From the NCBI GenBank assembly GCA_051004815.1, contig JBPCJY010000188.1:1-16334 (forward strand): a DNA stretch of 16,334 bases. The letters are read 5' to 3'. A program made the position numbers and the translations under genes. Positions 6,728 through 13,232 of this stretch are shown piece after piece. The first letter of the stretch is position 1. Every line of letters starts with the position of its first letter. Below the pieces are notes generated by a model that worked only from the letters and a program-made list of their open reading frames with translations, was not told where the DNA came from and made no database searches. This DNA is from JBBQXY01 sp051004815 (GTDB lineage: Bacteria > Chloroflexota > Ktedonobacteria > Ktedonobacterales > Ktedonobacteraceae).

Positions 6728-7306
6728 ATGATAAAACAGGAATTTTTGCGATTGGCGCAAAAGCATCCCGTGGCCGCAGCTATTAAATCGAATGAAGATA
6801 TGGACATCGCGCTATCTTCTGATGCCTTCCTGCTCTTTATACTGAAAGGGGATGCCTTTCAACTTGCTCCGTTTGTGGCGCAAGCGCATAAACGTGAGAA
6901 GGGAGTGGTGGTGCATGTGGATCTCATCAGCGGTGCTGGCAAGGATCGTGCGGGTATTCAATATTTGCGCCAAATTGGCGTTGACGCCATCATTACGAGT
7001 AAATCTCACCTGGTTGCCGCGGGTCGCGCTGAAGGATTGACAACTATTCAGCGTCTCTTGCTGCTGGATGATTCTGCTTTTGACACAGGCGTAAGAACGA
7101 TTGCCCGTGCGCTACCCGATATTGTCGAGATTCTGCCAGGTATCATTTTTCCAGAGGTTGCCCTGAAACTGCGACAATCCCTACCTGGCCCCTTTATCGC
7201 TGGCGGTTTTATTCGTACTGCGGCTGATGTTGCCCATGTCAAGGCCGCAGGAGGTATACTTACCAGTAGCAGTAATTATGCGCTGTGGAACCGCGAGCTT
7301 AAATAG
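6728..7306 (+). CDS. glpP: Glycerol uptake operon antiterminator regulatory protein (canonical GlpP copy)
   Basis: 192 residues, the same length as Bacillus subtilis GlpP, which binds G3P and leader mRNA to let RNA polymerase read through terminators of glp genes. Matching motifs are VHVDLI (62-67), IITSKSHLV (88-96), TIQRLLLLD (106-114), DIVEILPG (131-138), AGGFIRT (158-164) and a C-terminal TSSSNYALW. This copy is much closer to the family pattern than the divergently oriented copy at 5776-6357, so it is the better candidate for the working G3P sensor. The start is ATG 6728. No clear Shine-Dalgarno precedes it (AGTAGGGA is about 20 nt away), so translation may be weak or controlled. It lies 15 bp before pgsA, probably in one transcript. 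Confidence 0.9.
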   Translation: MIKQEFLRLAQKHPVAAAIKSNEDMDIALSSDAFLLFILKGDAFQLAPFVAQAHKREKGVVVHVDLISGAGKDRAGIQYLRQIGVDAIITSKSHLVAAGRAEGLTTIQRLLLLDDSAFDTGVRTIARALPDIVEILPGIIFPEVALKLRQSLPGPFIAGGFIRTAADVAHVKAAGGILTSSSNYALWNRELK

Positions 7307-7321
7307 CGAGGAGCATACTCT

Positions 7322-7948
7322 ATGCAAAATATTCCCAATGCGCTCAGCCTGGGCCGCATGGTGGCGACCGTGCTGATATTTGTGCTCGTTCTTGTCAATA
7401 CACCGTGGGCTTTTCTGCTCGCTACCGTGCTTTTTGTGCTTGCCTCAATCACCGATTTCCTGGATGGCTACCTGGCGCGACGTTTCAAATTGGTTTCCCC
7501 TCTGGGTGTCTTCCTGGACTTGACTGCCGATAAAATTTTTGTGGTTGCCATCCTCGTTGCTTTGGTGCAAGTTGGCCTGGTACCCGCGTGGATCGTAGGG
7601 GTGATTGTCGCCCGTGAATTTTTGGTGACGGGCCTCCGTTCAATGGCGGCCGCGAAAGGCAAGGTCATTCCCGCTGGCATCTGGGGCAAACAGAAAACGC
7701 TCATCACGATGATTGCCATGGCCTTGTTGTTGCTGGCGAAAGGACTGGGGGCGCATCTCCTCTCGCTTTTCCCGCTCATGCTGGCCTTTAACAAGAATAC
7801 ACTAACGGTGAGCGAAATCATGTTGCTCGTTGCCGATGTGGGACTGATCCTGGCCGTGATTTGGACAGCCTTCTCTGGCGCCGAGTACATCATCAGTGCT
7901 CTGCCGCTTTTCCAAAAAGAGCCAGAAAGCAGTACCCTACAGGCGTGA
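7322..7948 (+). CDS. pgsA: CDP-diacylglycerol--glycerol-3-phosphate 3-phosphatidyltransferase
   Basis: Integral membrane enzyme that joins CDP-diacylglycerol and G3P to phosphatidylglycerophosphate, the first committed step to phosphatidylglycerol. The CDP-alcohol phosphotransferase signature is complete: Asp45, Asp48-Gly49, Ala52-Arg53, Gly62, Asp66 and Asp70, with the usual spacing (D-x2-DG-x2-AR-x8-G-x3-D-x3-D). NIPNALSLGR at the N terminus and VAREFLVTGLR in the middle are typical of PgsA rather than of other CDP-alcohol transferases. 208 residues with several hydrophobic spans. GAGGAG lies eight bases before ATG 7322. Its position directly behind glpP is unusual: it places a G3P-consuming lipid enzyme under the same transcript as a G3P-responsive regulator. 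It converges with the next gene, with a 70-bp gap. Confidence 0.93.
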   Translation: MQNIPNALSLGRMVATVLIFVLVLVNTPWAFLLATVLFVLASITDFLDGYLARRFKLVSPLGVFLDLTADKIFVVAILVALVQVGLVPAWIVGVIVAREFLVTGLRSMAAAKGKVIPAGIWGKQKTLITMIAMALLLLAKGLGAHLLSLFPLMLAFNKNTLTVSEIMLLVADVGLILAVIWTAFSGAEYIISALPLFQKEPESSTLQA

Positions 7949-7966
7949 GACATAATCCTGCATTAG

Positions 7967-7979
7967 CACAGGGTCTGTG
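7967..7979. repeat. Small stem-loop in the pgsA/HOT convergent gap
   Basis: CACAG (7967-7971) and CTGTG (7975-7979) form a 5-bp stem with a 3-nt loop, 19 bp after the pgsA stop. There is no T-run on either strand, so a terminator role is doubtful. The rest of the 70-bp gap shows no better candidate. Confidence 0.2.
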
Positions 7980-8018
7980 AATGATTGTTGCGCGGGCAAT
8001 GGTGGTCGCCCTCGCAAT

Positions 8019-9308
8019 CTACCAATTTTCAAAACTCTGCCGTATGATGTTTTGCAACTCTGTAGCACCAACATCACGCGGACTGTTGACGAGCAGACGC
8101 TGCTGCTTGAGCGTGCCATCGATCAATGGGTCAACATCATCTTCTCCATAGCCCAAAGCGGTCAGACCGTTTGGGATGCCTGTATCACGCATCAGCGAGA
8201 GCAGTGTGCGTGGAAGCACTTCCGGCATTTCAGCCATAGTCAGTCCATTCACATTGGCCCCCAACAATTGCGCAGCTCGCAGGTGACGTTCGGGGCTAAC
8301 AGGATACGTCCAGCGGAACGTGGCGGGCGCGGTAATAACGACCGAGAGGCCGTGCGGGATCATCGGTTCGTCCCGCGGATAGTCCGGTGGCGAGAAGTTC
8401 TTGACGAGACCGGCAATAGGATAGGCAATCGAGTGCGGGATATGGACACCGGCGTTGCCAAAACCTATGCCGGCATAGGTTGCCGCGAGTGACATATACG
8501 TTCGTGCCTCCACATCCATGCCGTTAAGTACGGCGCGGCGGAGATAGCGTCCCAGGTATTCCAGTGCCTTTTCGCACCAGAGATCGCTGATGGGATTGCT
8601 GCCCACGTAGACCGGACGCTGGTCGGGTTTATGTTGTGGACGGGCATTGTAGGGACGACTTGTGTAGGATTCAAGGGCATGGGTCAGCACGTCGAAACCG
8701 GGATAGGCTGTGGCCATGGGTGGTAGCGTCACCGTATTTAAGGGATCAATGATCGCCAGTGAGGGGCGTAGGTAGCGATGGGAGATGCCAGTTTTCACTT
8801 TTAAGGCGAGCATATCCATGATGGCCACTGCTGTCGTTTCGCTGCCAGTACCAGATGTTGTTGGAAGTGCTACCAGAGGTTTGAGAGGGCCGGGAACAGG
8901 CAACCCTCTGCCGATTGGCTTGTTGACGTAATCTAGCAAGGGGGCAGGATAGGTAGTGAAGAGATTCGCGGCCTTGGCCGAATCAATACAACTACCCCCG
9001 CCAACAGCAACAAAGCCGTCGTAGTCGCGCCCCTGTACGAAGGTGGCGATGGCCTCGAACGATTGATCGGTTGGTTCAACGTGTACGTCATCAAAGATAT
9101 CGCCGTTGATACCTCCCTCGTGTAAGAGTGTGCGCACGCGTTCTGGTAGACCTAGCTTCATGACGCCGCGATCAGTAATAATCAGCGCACGCTTCACGCC
9201 CAGCCGCTTGAGATCGTAGGCCACCTCATCGGTGGCACCAGGTCCCACCTTTATGGGGGTCATCTCCATCGTGAAGACAGTTTCATTAGGGATGTCAAGA
9301 CAGCCCAT
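8019..9308 (-). CDS. Hydroxyacid-oxoacid transhydrogenase-like iron alcohol dehydrogenase (HOT/ADHFE1)
   Basis: A 429-residue group III (iron-containing) alcohol dehydrogenase that resembles the animal mitochondrial HOT enzyme ADHFE1 along its length. HOT transfers hydride between 4-hydroxybutyrate and 2-oxoglutarate, giving succinate semialdehyde and D-2-hydroxyglutarate. Visible features are the NAD-site GGGS (103-106), PTTSGTGSETT (149-159), and expected metal ligands Asp206, His210, His292 and His319. The HOT-type insertion after ALESYTSRPY ends in RPVYVGSNPISDLW (231-244), which shorter Fe-ADHs of about 380 residues lack. FGNAGVH (283-289) and GLVK also match HOT. The start ATG 9308 has AAGGAG seven bases upstream. 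It is the last gene of a minus-strand set with two MHS transporters and a hydrolase. Family membership is secure; the substrate pair is inferred and a plain alcohol dehydrogenase role cannot be excluded. Confidence 0.85.
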   Translation of the reverse strand: MGCLDIPNETVFTMEMTPIKVGPGATDEVAYDLKRLGVKRALIITDRGVMKLGLPERVRTLLHEGGINGDIFDDVHVEPTDQSFEAIATFVQGRDYDGFVAVGGGSCIDSAKAANLFTTYPAPLLDYVNKPIGRGLPVPGPLKPLVALPTTSGTGSETTAVAIMDMLALKVKTGISHRYLRPSLAIIDPLNTVTLPPMATAYPGFDVLTHALESYTSRPYNARPQHKPDQRPVYVGSNPISDLWCEKALEYLGRYLRRAVLNGMDVEARTYMSLAATYAGIGFGNAGVHIPHSIAYPIAGLVKNFSPPDYPRDEPMIPHGLSVVITAPATFRWTYPVSPERHLRAAQLLGANVNGLTMAEMPEVLPRTLLSLMRDTGIPNGLTALGYGEDDVDPLIDGTLKQQRLLVNSPRDVGATELQNIIRQSFENW

Positions 9309-9351
9309 GATGCTTGCTCCTTATCTTTGTATTTCTGTGCGGATGAGGGCC

Positions 9352-9379
9352 GTAGGGACGCAATGCATTGCGTCCCTAC
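9352..9379. repeat. Perfect 28-bp palindrome
   Basis: GTAGGGACGCAATG (9352-9365) is followed without spacer by its exact reverse complement (9366-9379). It lies between the MHS transporter stop (9388) and the ribosome-binding site of the HOT gene. There is no T-run, so it is not a standard terminator. Ends and centre (GTAGGGA, ATGCATTG, TCCCTAC) match the element at 4029-4061, pointing to a dispersed intergenic repeat of REP/MITE type that could also stabilise or process the mRNA. Confidence 0.75.
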
Positions 9380-9387
9380 AGCACGTT

Positions 9388-10725
9388 CTAGTCGGTTACA
9401 AAAGCTGTTTCAGTTCCCACGCTCTCCTCAGCGGAGATGTCGGCTTGCGACATTTCGCGGAGGCCTAGTACCGCGGCGAAAGAGATTACTGCCAGGATGA
9501 TAATATAGATGGAGACTGGCACAAAAGAGCCGCCATAGTTATGTAACAGAGTTTCCGCGATGAGCGGCGCGAGACCGCCCGCGAAGGGAGCCGCGAGCTG
9601 GTAGCCAATCGAGGCACCGCTATAGCGTAGCTTCGTTCCGAAGAGTTCCGCGATTAAGGCGGCCTGTGGCCCGTACACAAAGGCGTGGAATAAGGCCAGT
9701 GAAAGGACGATACTCAAGATTACGAGTATCGGAATGCCGGTGTTAATCAGCAGGAAGTAGGGGAACGCGAAGAGGAGCATGAGCACGCAGCCGATCAGGT
9801 ACCAACGCCGACGACCATAGCGGTCGGAGAGGTAGCTGAACCAGGGAATGGTGAACATCTCCACAATGGCCGCGATGTAGATACCTGCGAGGATCAATTG
9901 CCTGTTCAAGGCCAGGTGTGATACTCCATAGACAAGGACAAAAGTAGCAAAGAGGTAGAAGGGGGCCTGCTCTACGAAACGCGCACCCGCGCTGAGAAGT
10001 ATCTCTCTCCAGTTGCTGACGATCACGTCGATGACCGGTAACTTTGCCTCGCGTTTCTCCTCTTTAATTTTGGCGAAGAGTGGTGTTTCCAGGATACGCA
10101 CGCGAATGTACAGGCCAATAATGATCAGAATAGCACTGAGGAAGAAGGGAATGCGCCAGCCCCAATTGCTGAACTGGTCGCCCGAAATGCCCGCGAAGAT
10201 AGCTACGAGGGCCGAGGAGAGCAACAGGCCAAGCGGTACACCCACTTGAGGCCAACTGGCCCAGAAGCCGCGATTGCGTCCGTGACCATACTCCATGGCT
10301 AATAGAACTGAGCCGCCCCATTCGCCACCGACGCCAAGCCCCTGGAAAAAGCGCATGAGCGAGACTAACAATGGTGCCCACACGCCAATGACGCCATAGC
10401 CTGGGATGAAGCCAACAACCAATGTGGCGATACCCATGAGCAAGAGCGTGGCGATCAGGGTCGATTTCCGCCCAACACGATCTCCCATATGCCCGAAGAT
10501 GACCCCACCGATCGGGCGTGCTATGAAACCAACCAGGAATGTCGTCAACGATAACAGCGTGCCGACGAAGGGATCGAAGGTGGGGAAGAAGAGTTTCGGG
10601 AACACCAGGGTGGCAACCGTGCCATATAAGAAGAAATCATACCATTCGATGGTCGTGCCAAGGGTACTGGCGGCAATGACTGGAAGCATATGCCGCTGTG
10701 AGAATTGTTCTCTGATGGTAGACAT
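9388..10725 (-). CDS. MFS transporter, metabolite:H+ symporter (MHS) family, copy A
   Basis: A 445-residue inner-membrane proton symporter of the MHS branch of the major facilitator superfamily (relatives: ProP, KgtP, ShiA and other carboxylate or osmolyte carriers). The MHS start TTIEWYDFFLYG is present (EWYD at 27-30). The loop 2-3 motif GHMGDRVGRK is at 78-87, and RFFQGLGVGGEWGG at 125-138 is a family hallmark. About twelve hydrophobic spans are visible. ATG 10725 is chosen because GGAGG lies five bases upstream; an in-frame ATG at 10737 is poorer. It is a close relative of the gene at 11676-13028. The substrate is not readable from sequence; organic acids are likely given the neighbouring transhydrogenase. 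Confidence 0.88.
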   Translation of the reverse strand: MSTIREQFSQRHMLPVIAASTLGTTIEWYDFFLYGTVATLVFPKLFFPTFDPFVGTLLSLTTFLVGFIARPIGGVIFGHMGDRVGRKSTLIATLLLMGIATLVVGFIPGYGVIGVWAPLLVSLMRFFQGLGVGGEWGGSVLLAMEYGHGRNRGFWASWPQVGVPLGLLLSSALVAIFAGISGDQFSNWGWRIPFFLSAILIIIGLYIRVRILETPLFAKIKEEKREAKLPVIDVIVSNWREILLSAGARFVEQAPFYLFATFVLVYGVSHLALNRQLILAGIYIAAIVEMFTIPWFSYLSDRYGRRRWYLIGCVLMLLFAFPYFLLINTGIPILVILSIVLSLALFHAFVYGPQAALIAELFGTKLRYSGASIGYQLAAPFAGGLAPLIAETLLHNYGGSFVPVSIYIIILAVISFAAVLGLREMSQADISAEESVGTETAFVTD

Positions 10726-10797
10726 GAGTTCCTCCATTGTTCCTGAGCAAACGATGAATGCCAGACAAGAGACACTACAAGTAACGCACTACAGTGA

Positions 10798-10811
10798 TGA
10801 CAGGAATGTCA
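10798..10811. promoter_or_regulatory. Small inverted repeat TGACA-N4-TGTCA before the MHS transporter
   Basis: Perfect 5-bp arms around GGAA, overlapping two near-identical 9-bp direct repeats (GACAGGAAT, GTCAGGAAT). It lies in the 122-bp gap between the hydrolase and the second transporter, the largest gap in this gene set. A perfect AAAGGAGGT on the minus strand (about 10830-10838) has no ATG, GTG or TTG at usable spacing. The gap may contain an internal operator or promoter; evidence is weak. Confidence 0.25.
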
Positions 10812-10847
10812 GGAATATGCTTGTGTACCTCCTTTCTTAACGCGAAC

Positions 10848-11633
10848 TTAGGCGCGGACCGTGGTTTCGCCAATGAAGTTGGCAACCAACTCAATGAAAC
10901 GCTCCGGAATCTCAATTGGTCCAGAGTGGCCTACACCATGCCAAACCTCTAGCGAGCAATGGGGTATGTTAGTGAAAATATCCGCGATAGCCGCGAACGG
11001 AATAACGGTATCTTTGTCACCCCACGTCACTAGCGTGGGAACGGTGATTTCAGCTAATCGGTCTGAGATATTGAAGCGTGCCATCTCCTCCATGGTTCCC
11101 AGGTAGATCGGTTTACTCCAGCACACACCATCTTCCACCAGTTGCCCCAGATAGACTTCCGTTGGGACGGTAGCGAACGCGCCGATAATAATCTGACGAA
11201 TCCCCTCCGTATTGCCTTGCTGGGCATTGATCCAGGCGGTGATCTCCGGGGAGATACGCGTCCCGAAAGCTGCCAATGGGTCTACCAGTACCAGTGCTTT
11301 GAGCCTATCCTGATGATTGAGAGCATATTGCATGGCGACGCCACCGCCCATTGAATGACCGACGAGGGTAAATTGTTGCAAACCAAGCTGCTCTACGAAC
11401 TGATGGAGATCATCAGCATAATCCGCTAGTGTGTGTCCCGTTTCGATGTGCTCCGACTTTCCACTGGCCCGTAGGTCAATGGCGTAAGCCTTGACATTCT
11501 CTGGCAGTCGCTCAAGTGCTGGTTGCCACCAGAGATGTGTGCTGATAAAACCATGCACTAAAACGAGTGGCTCGTTGCCCTCTCCTTGTTCAACATAGTG
11601 CATCTTGAAATCCCTGAGTTGAACCTGTGCCAT
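10848..11633 (-). CDS. Alpha/beta hydrolase
   Basis: A 261-residue soluble alpha/beta-hydrolase-fold enzyme. Visible are the oxyanion-hole HG (27-28), the nucleophile elbow GHSMGG (92-97, Ser94), the acid in WGDKDTVIP (Asp208 most likely) and the catalytic His236 in GVGHSGPIE, so the triad is complete. There is no signal peptide, so it acts in the cytoplasm. Overall it resembles the broad group holding 3-oxoadipate enol-lactonases, esterases and C-C hydrolases; sequence alone does not give the substrate. It lies between two MHS transporters, 42 bp after the first. With the HOT enzyme, a lactone or ester that opens to a hydroxyacid is a reasonable guess. ATG 11633 has AAGGAT at good spacing. 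Confidence 0.85.
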   Translation of the reverse strand: MAQVQLRDFKMHYVEQGEGNEPLVLVHGFISTHLWWQPALERLPENVKAYAIDLRASGKSEHIETGHTLADYADDLHQFVEQLGLQQFTLVGHSMGGGVAMQYALNHQDRLKALVLVDPLAAFGTRISPEITAWINAQQGNTEGIRQIIIGAFATVPTEVYLGQLVEDGVCWSKPIYLGTMEEMARFNISDRLAEITVPTLVTWGDKDTVIPFAAIADIFTNIPHCSLEVWHGVGHSGPIEIPERFIELVANFIGETTVRA

Positions 11634-11675
11634 GATGGTATCCTTTCATAACAAACGGAAAATAACTTCTCAACC

Positions 11676-13028
11676 CTACGCTACATCTTCGGCAGGCACC
11701 TTACCGGCATACTCTCTAAGGAATAGTACAGCGATGAACGAGATGCCAGACATGATGATGATATAGACCGCGATAAGCACGTAGGCTGGATAACCAGGAG
11801 CAAGTAACTGATGATTGGCCAGCAAATAGGTTGCCACAATGGGTGCTGGGCCTCCGGCGATAATAGAGGCCAGTTGATAGCCCAGCGAGGAACCAGTATA
11901 GCGCAACTTTGGCCCAAAACGCTCGGCAATAAAAGCTGCTTCCGGCCCGTATAACCATGGGTGAACGATGCCCAGCGAGAGTGCGATAGCGAGCACGATC
12001 AGCATAGGGTTTTTCGTGTTGAGCAGCAGAAAATAGGGAAAGGCAAACAATCCCATTACGACGGTGCCGATCAGGAACCAGGCTTTGCGCCCAATGCGGT
12101 CAGAGATGGCACTAAACGTTGGCATCGAGATGAAAGCGAATACCGCGGCAATAGTGAGACCCGTGTAGAGCAAAGAGGTCTCCAATTTCAAGCTCTCCAC
12201 GCCATAAGAGAGTACAAAGGTCGTGAAGATATAGAAAGGTGCTTGCTCACCAGTGCGCAAGAGAGCCGAAAGCAGTATTTCACGCCAGTTGTAGCGCAGT
12301 GCATCAAAGAACGGTGCCTTCGATTCGTTACCCTCGGCTTTCACCCGGCTAAAGGATGGCGTTTCCTGAATACGCAAACGAATGTAGAGACCGACTAGCA
12401 TCAGTGTAGCACTCAACAGGAAAGGCATACGCCATCCAATGCTCTCGAAGGCTGCCCCCGGATAGAGATTTTTGAATAACAGTACTGCCAGTGCGGCGAG
12501 GGCCAGACCTATGGGTACACCCGTTTGCGGCCAGCTTGTCCAGAAACCACGATGACGATCATCGCCGTGTTCCAGCGACAACAACACTGAACCGCCCCAT
12601 TCACCTCCAACACCTACTCCTTGCACAAAGCGCAAAACGGCGAGCAGAAATGGAGCCGCGATGCCAATGGACTCATAGCCAGGCAGCACTCCCATGAGCA
12701 TTGTCGCTGTACCCATCACGAGCAGCGTCGCCACTAACGTTGATTTACGCCCAATACGATCCCCAAACCAGCCAAAGAAAGCACCGCCAAGTGGACGAGC
12801 GGCAAATCCGATAAAGTTCGTAGAAAATGATGCGATGATGCCGGCAAATGGGTCCAATTTGGGGAAGAACACGACCGGAAAAACTGTCGCCGCCAAGAAG
12901 CCATAAAAGAAGAAATCGTACCATTCGATAGCAGTGCCAATGGTACTGGCACTGATGATGGGAAGCATCTTCCCCAAGGTGACAGAGTTTTCCTCGTTCT
13001 CCGCAGGCTCGACACGAATAGTCGCCAT
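11676..13028 (-). CDS. MFS transporter, metabolite:H+ symporter (MHS) family, copy B
   Basis: A 450-residue inner-membrane symporter, paralogous to the gene at 9388-10725, with the same blocks: TAIEWYDFFFYG (EWYD at 35-38), GWFGDRIGRK (86-95) and RFVQGVGVGGEWGG (133-146), then GFWTSWPQTGVPIGL. Its N-terminal tail is about 20 residues longer and acidic. ATG 13028 is preceded by AAGGAGG at ideal spacing; a GTG at 13052 is open but lacks support. It is the first gene of the minus-strand set and faces the sensor-kinase gene across about 200 bp. It probably imports the substrate to which the two-component system responds. The substrate is not known. Confidence 0.88.
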   Translation of the reverse strand: MATIRVEPAENEENSVTLGKMLPIISASTIGTAIEWYDFFFYGFLAATVFPVVFFPKLDPFAGIIASFSTNFIGFAARPLGGAFFGWFGDRIGRKSTLVATLLVMGTATMLMGVLPGYESIGIAAPFLLAVLRFVQGVGVGGEWGGSVLLSLEHGDDRHRGFWTSWPQTGVPIGLALAALAVLLFKNLYPGAAFESIGWRMPFLLSATLMLVGLYIRLRIQETPSFSRVKAEGNESKAPFFDALRYNWREILLSALLRTGEQAPFYIFTTFVLSYGVESLKLETSLLYTGLTIAAVFAFISMPTFSAISDRIGRKAWFLIGTVVMGLFAFPYFLLLNTKNPMLIVLAIALSLGIVHPWLYGPEAAFIAERFGPKLRYTGSSLGYQLASIIAGGPAPIVATYLLANHQLLAPGYPAYVLIAVYIIIMSGISFIAVLFLREYAGKVPAEDVA

Positions 13029-13080
13029 TGGTCCTCCTTGACCAATACACACGGCAATAGATCGTAGTAGATATACCTAA

Positions 13081-13134
13081 ATTATAATAGGCATCTATAA
13101 AGATCACGTAAACGAAAGGGATAAGGATGTAAAC
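13081..13134 (-). promoter_or_regulatory. Promoter and candidate activator sites for the MHS/hydrolase/HOT operon
   Basis: On the minus strand a perfect TATAAT (13086-13081) lies about 53 bp before the start of the first transporter gene. No -35 match exists at 16-18 bp. In its place and further upstream are two direct repeats, GTTTAC on the minus strand (13113-13108 and 13134-13129), 21 bp apart, within the longer match TTTNGTTTAC. This is two helical turns, as for tandem binding of an OmpR-type regulator. An activator-dependent promoter controlled by the adjacent response regulator is inferred. Confidence 0.45.
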
Positions 13135-13190
13135 AAAAATATAAATCTTTGGTCTCCCTCTAGCACCAAAACAAGAAAAAGTATTCATGT

Positions 13191-13196
13191 TATACT
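13191..13196 (+). promoter_or_regulatory. -10 box candidate for the sensor kinase gene
   Basis: TATACT lies about 36 bp before the chosen ATG at 13233, giving a short leader with a strong ribosome-binding site (GGGAGG). No good -35 is present (AAAACA at 17 bp). An ATG at 13197 directly abuts this box, which argues against that codon as the start. Confidence 0.35.
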
Positions 13197-13232
13197 ATGG
13201 GGGATGAGCGCGGTATCTTGCGGGAGGCAGTC

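Noticed and set aside
9352..9379. 28-bp palindrome as an intrinsic terminator or attachment site
   Set aside because: There is no T-run on either strand, and a sibling copy elsewhere in the window shows it is a dispersed repeat, with no integrase nearby.
13197..13232. ATG at 13197 as the kinase start
   Set aside because: It abuts a TATACT -10 box and has no ribosome-binding site, whereas ATG 13233 has GGGAGG at ideal spacing directly before the membrane segment.
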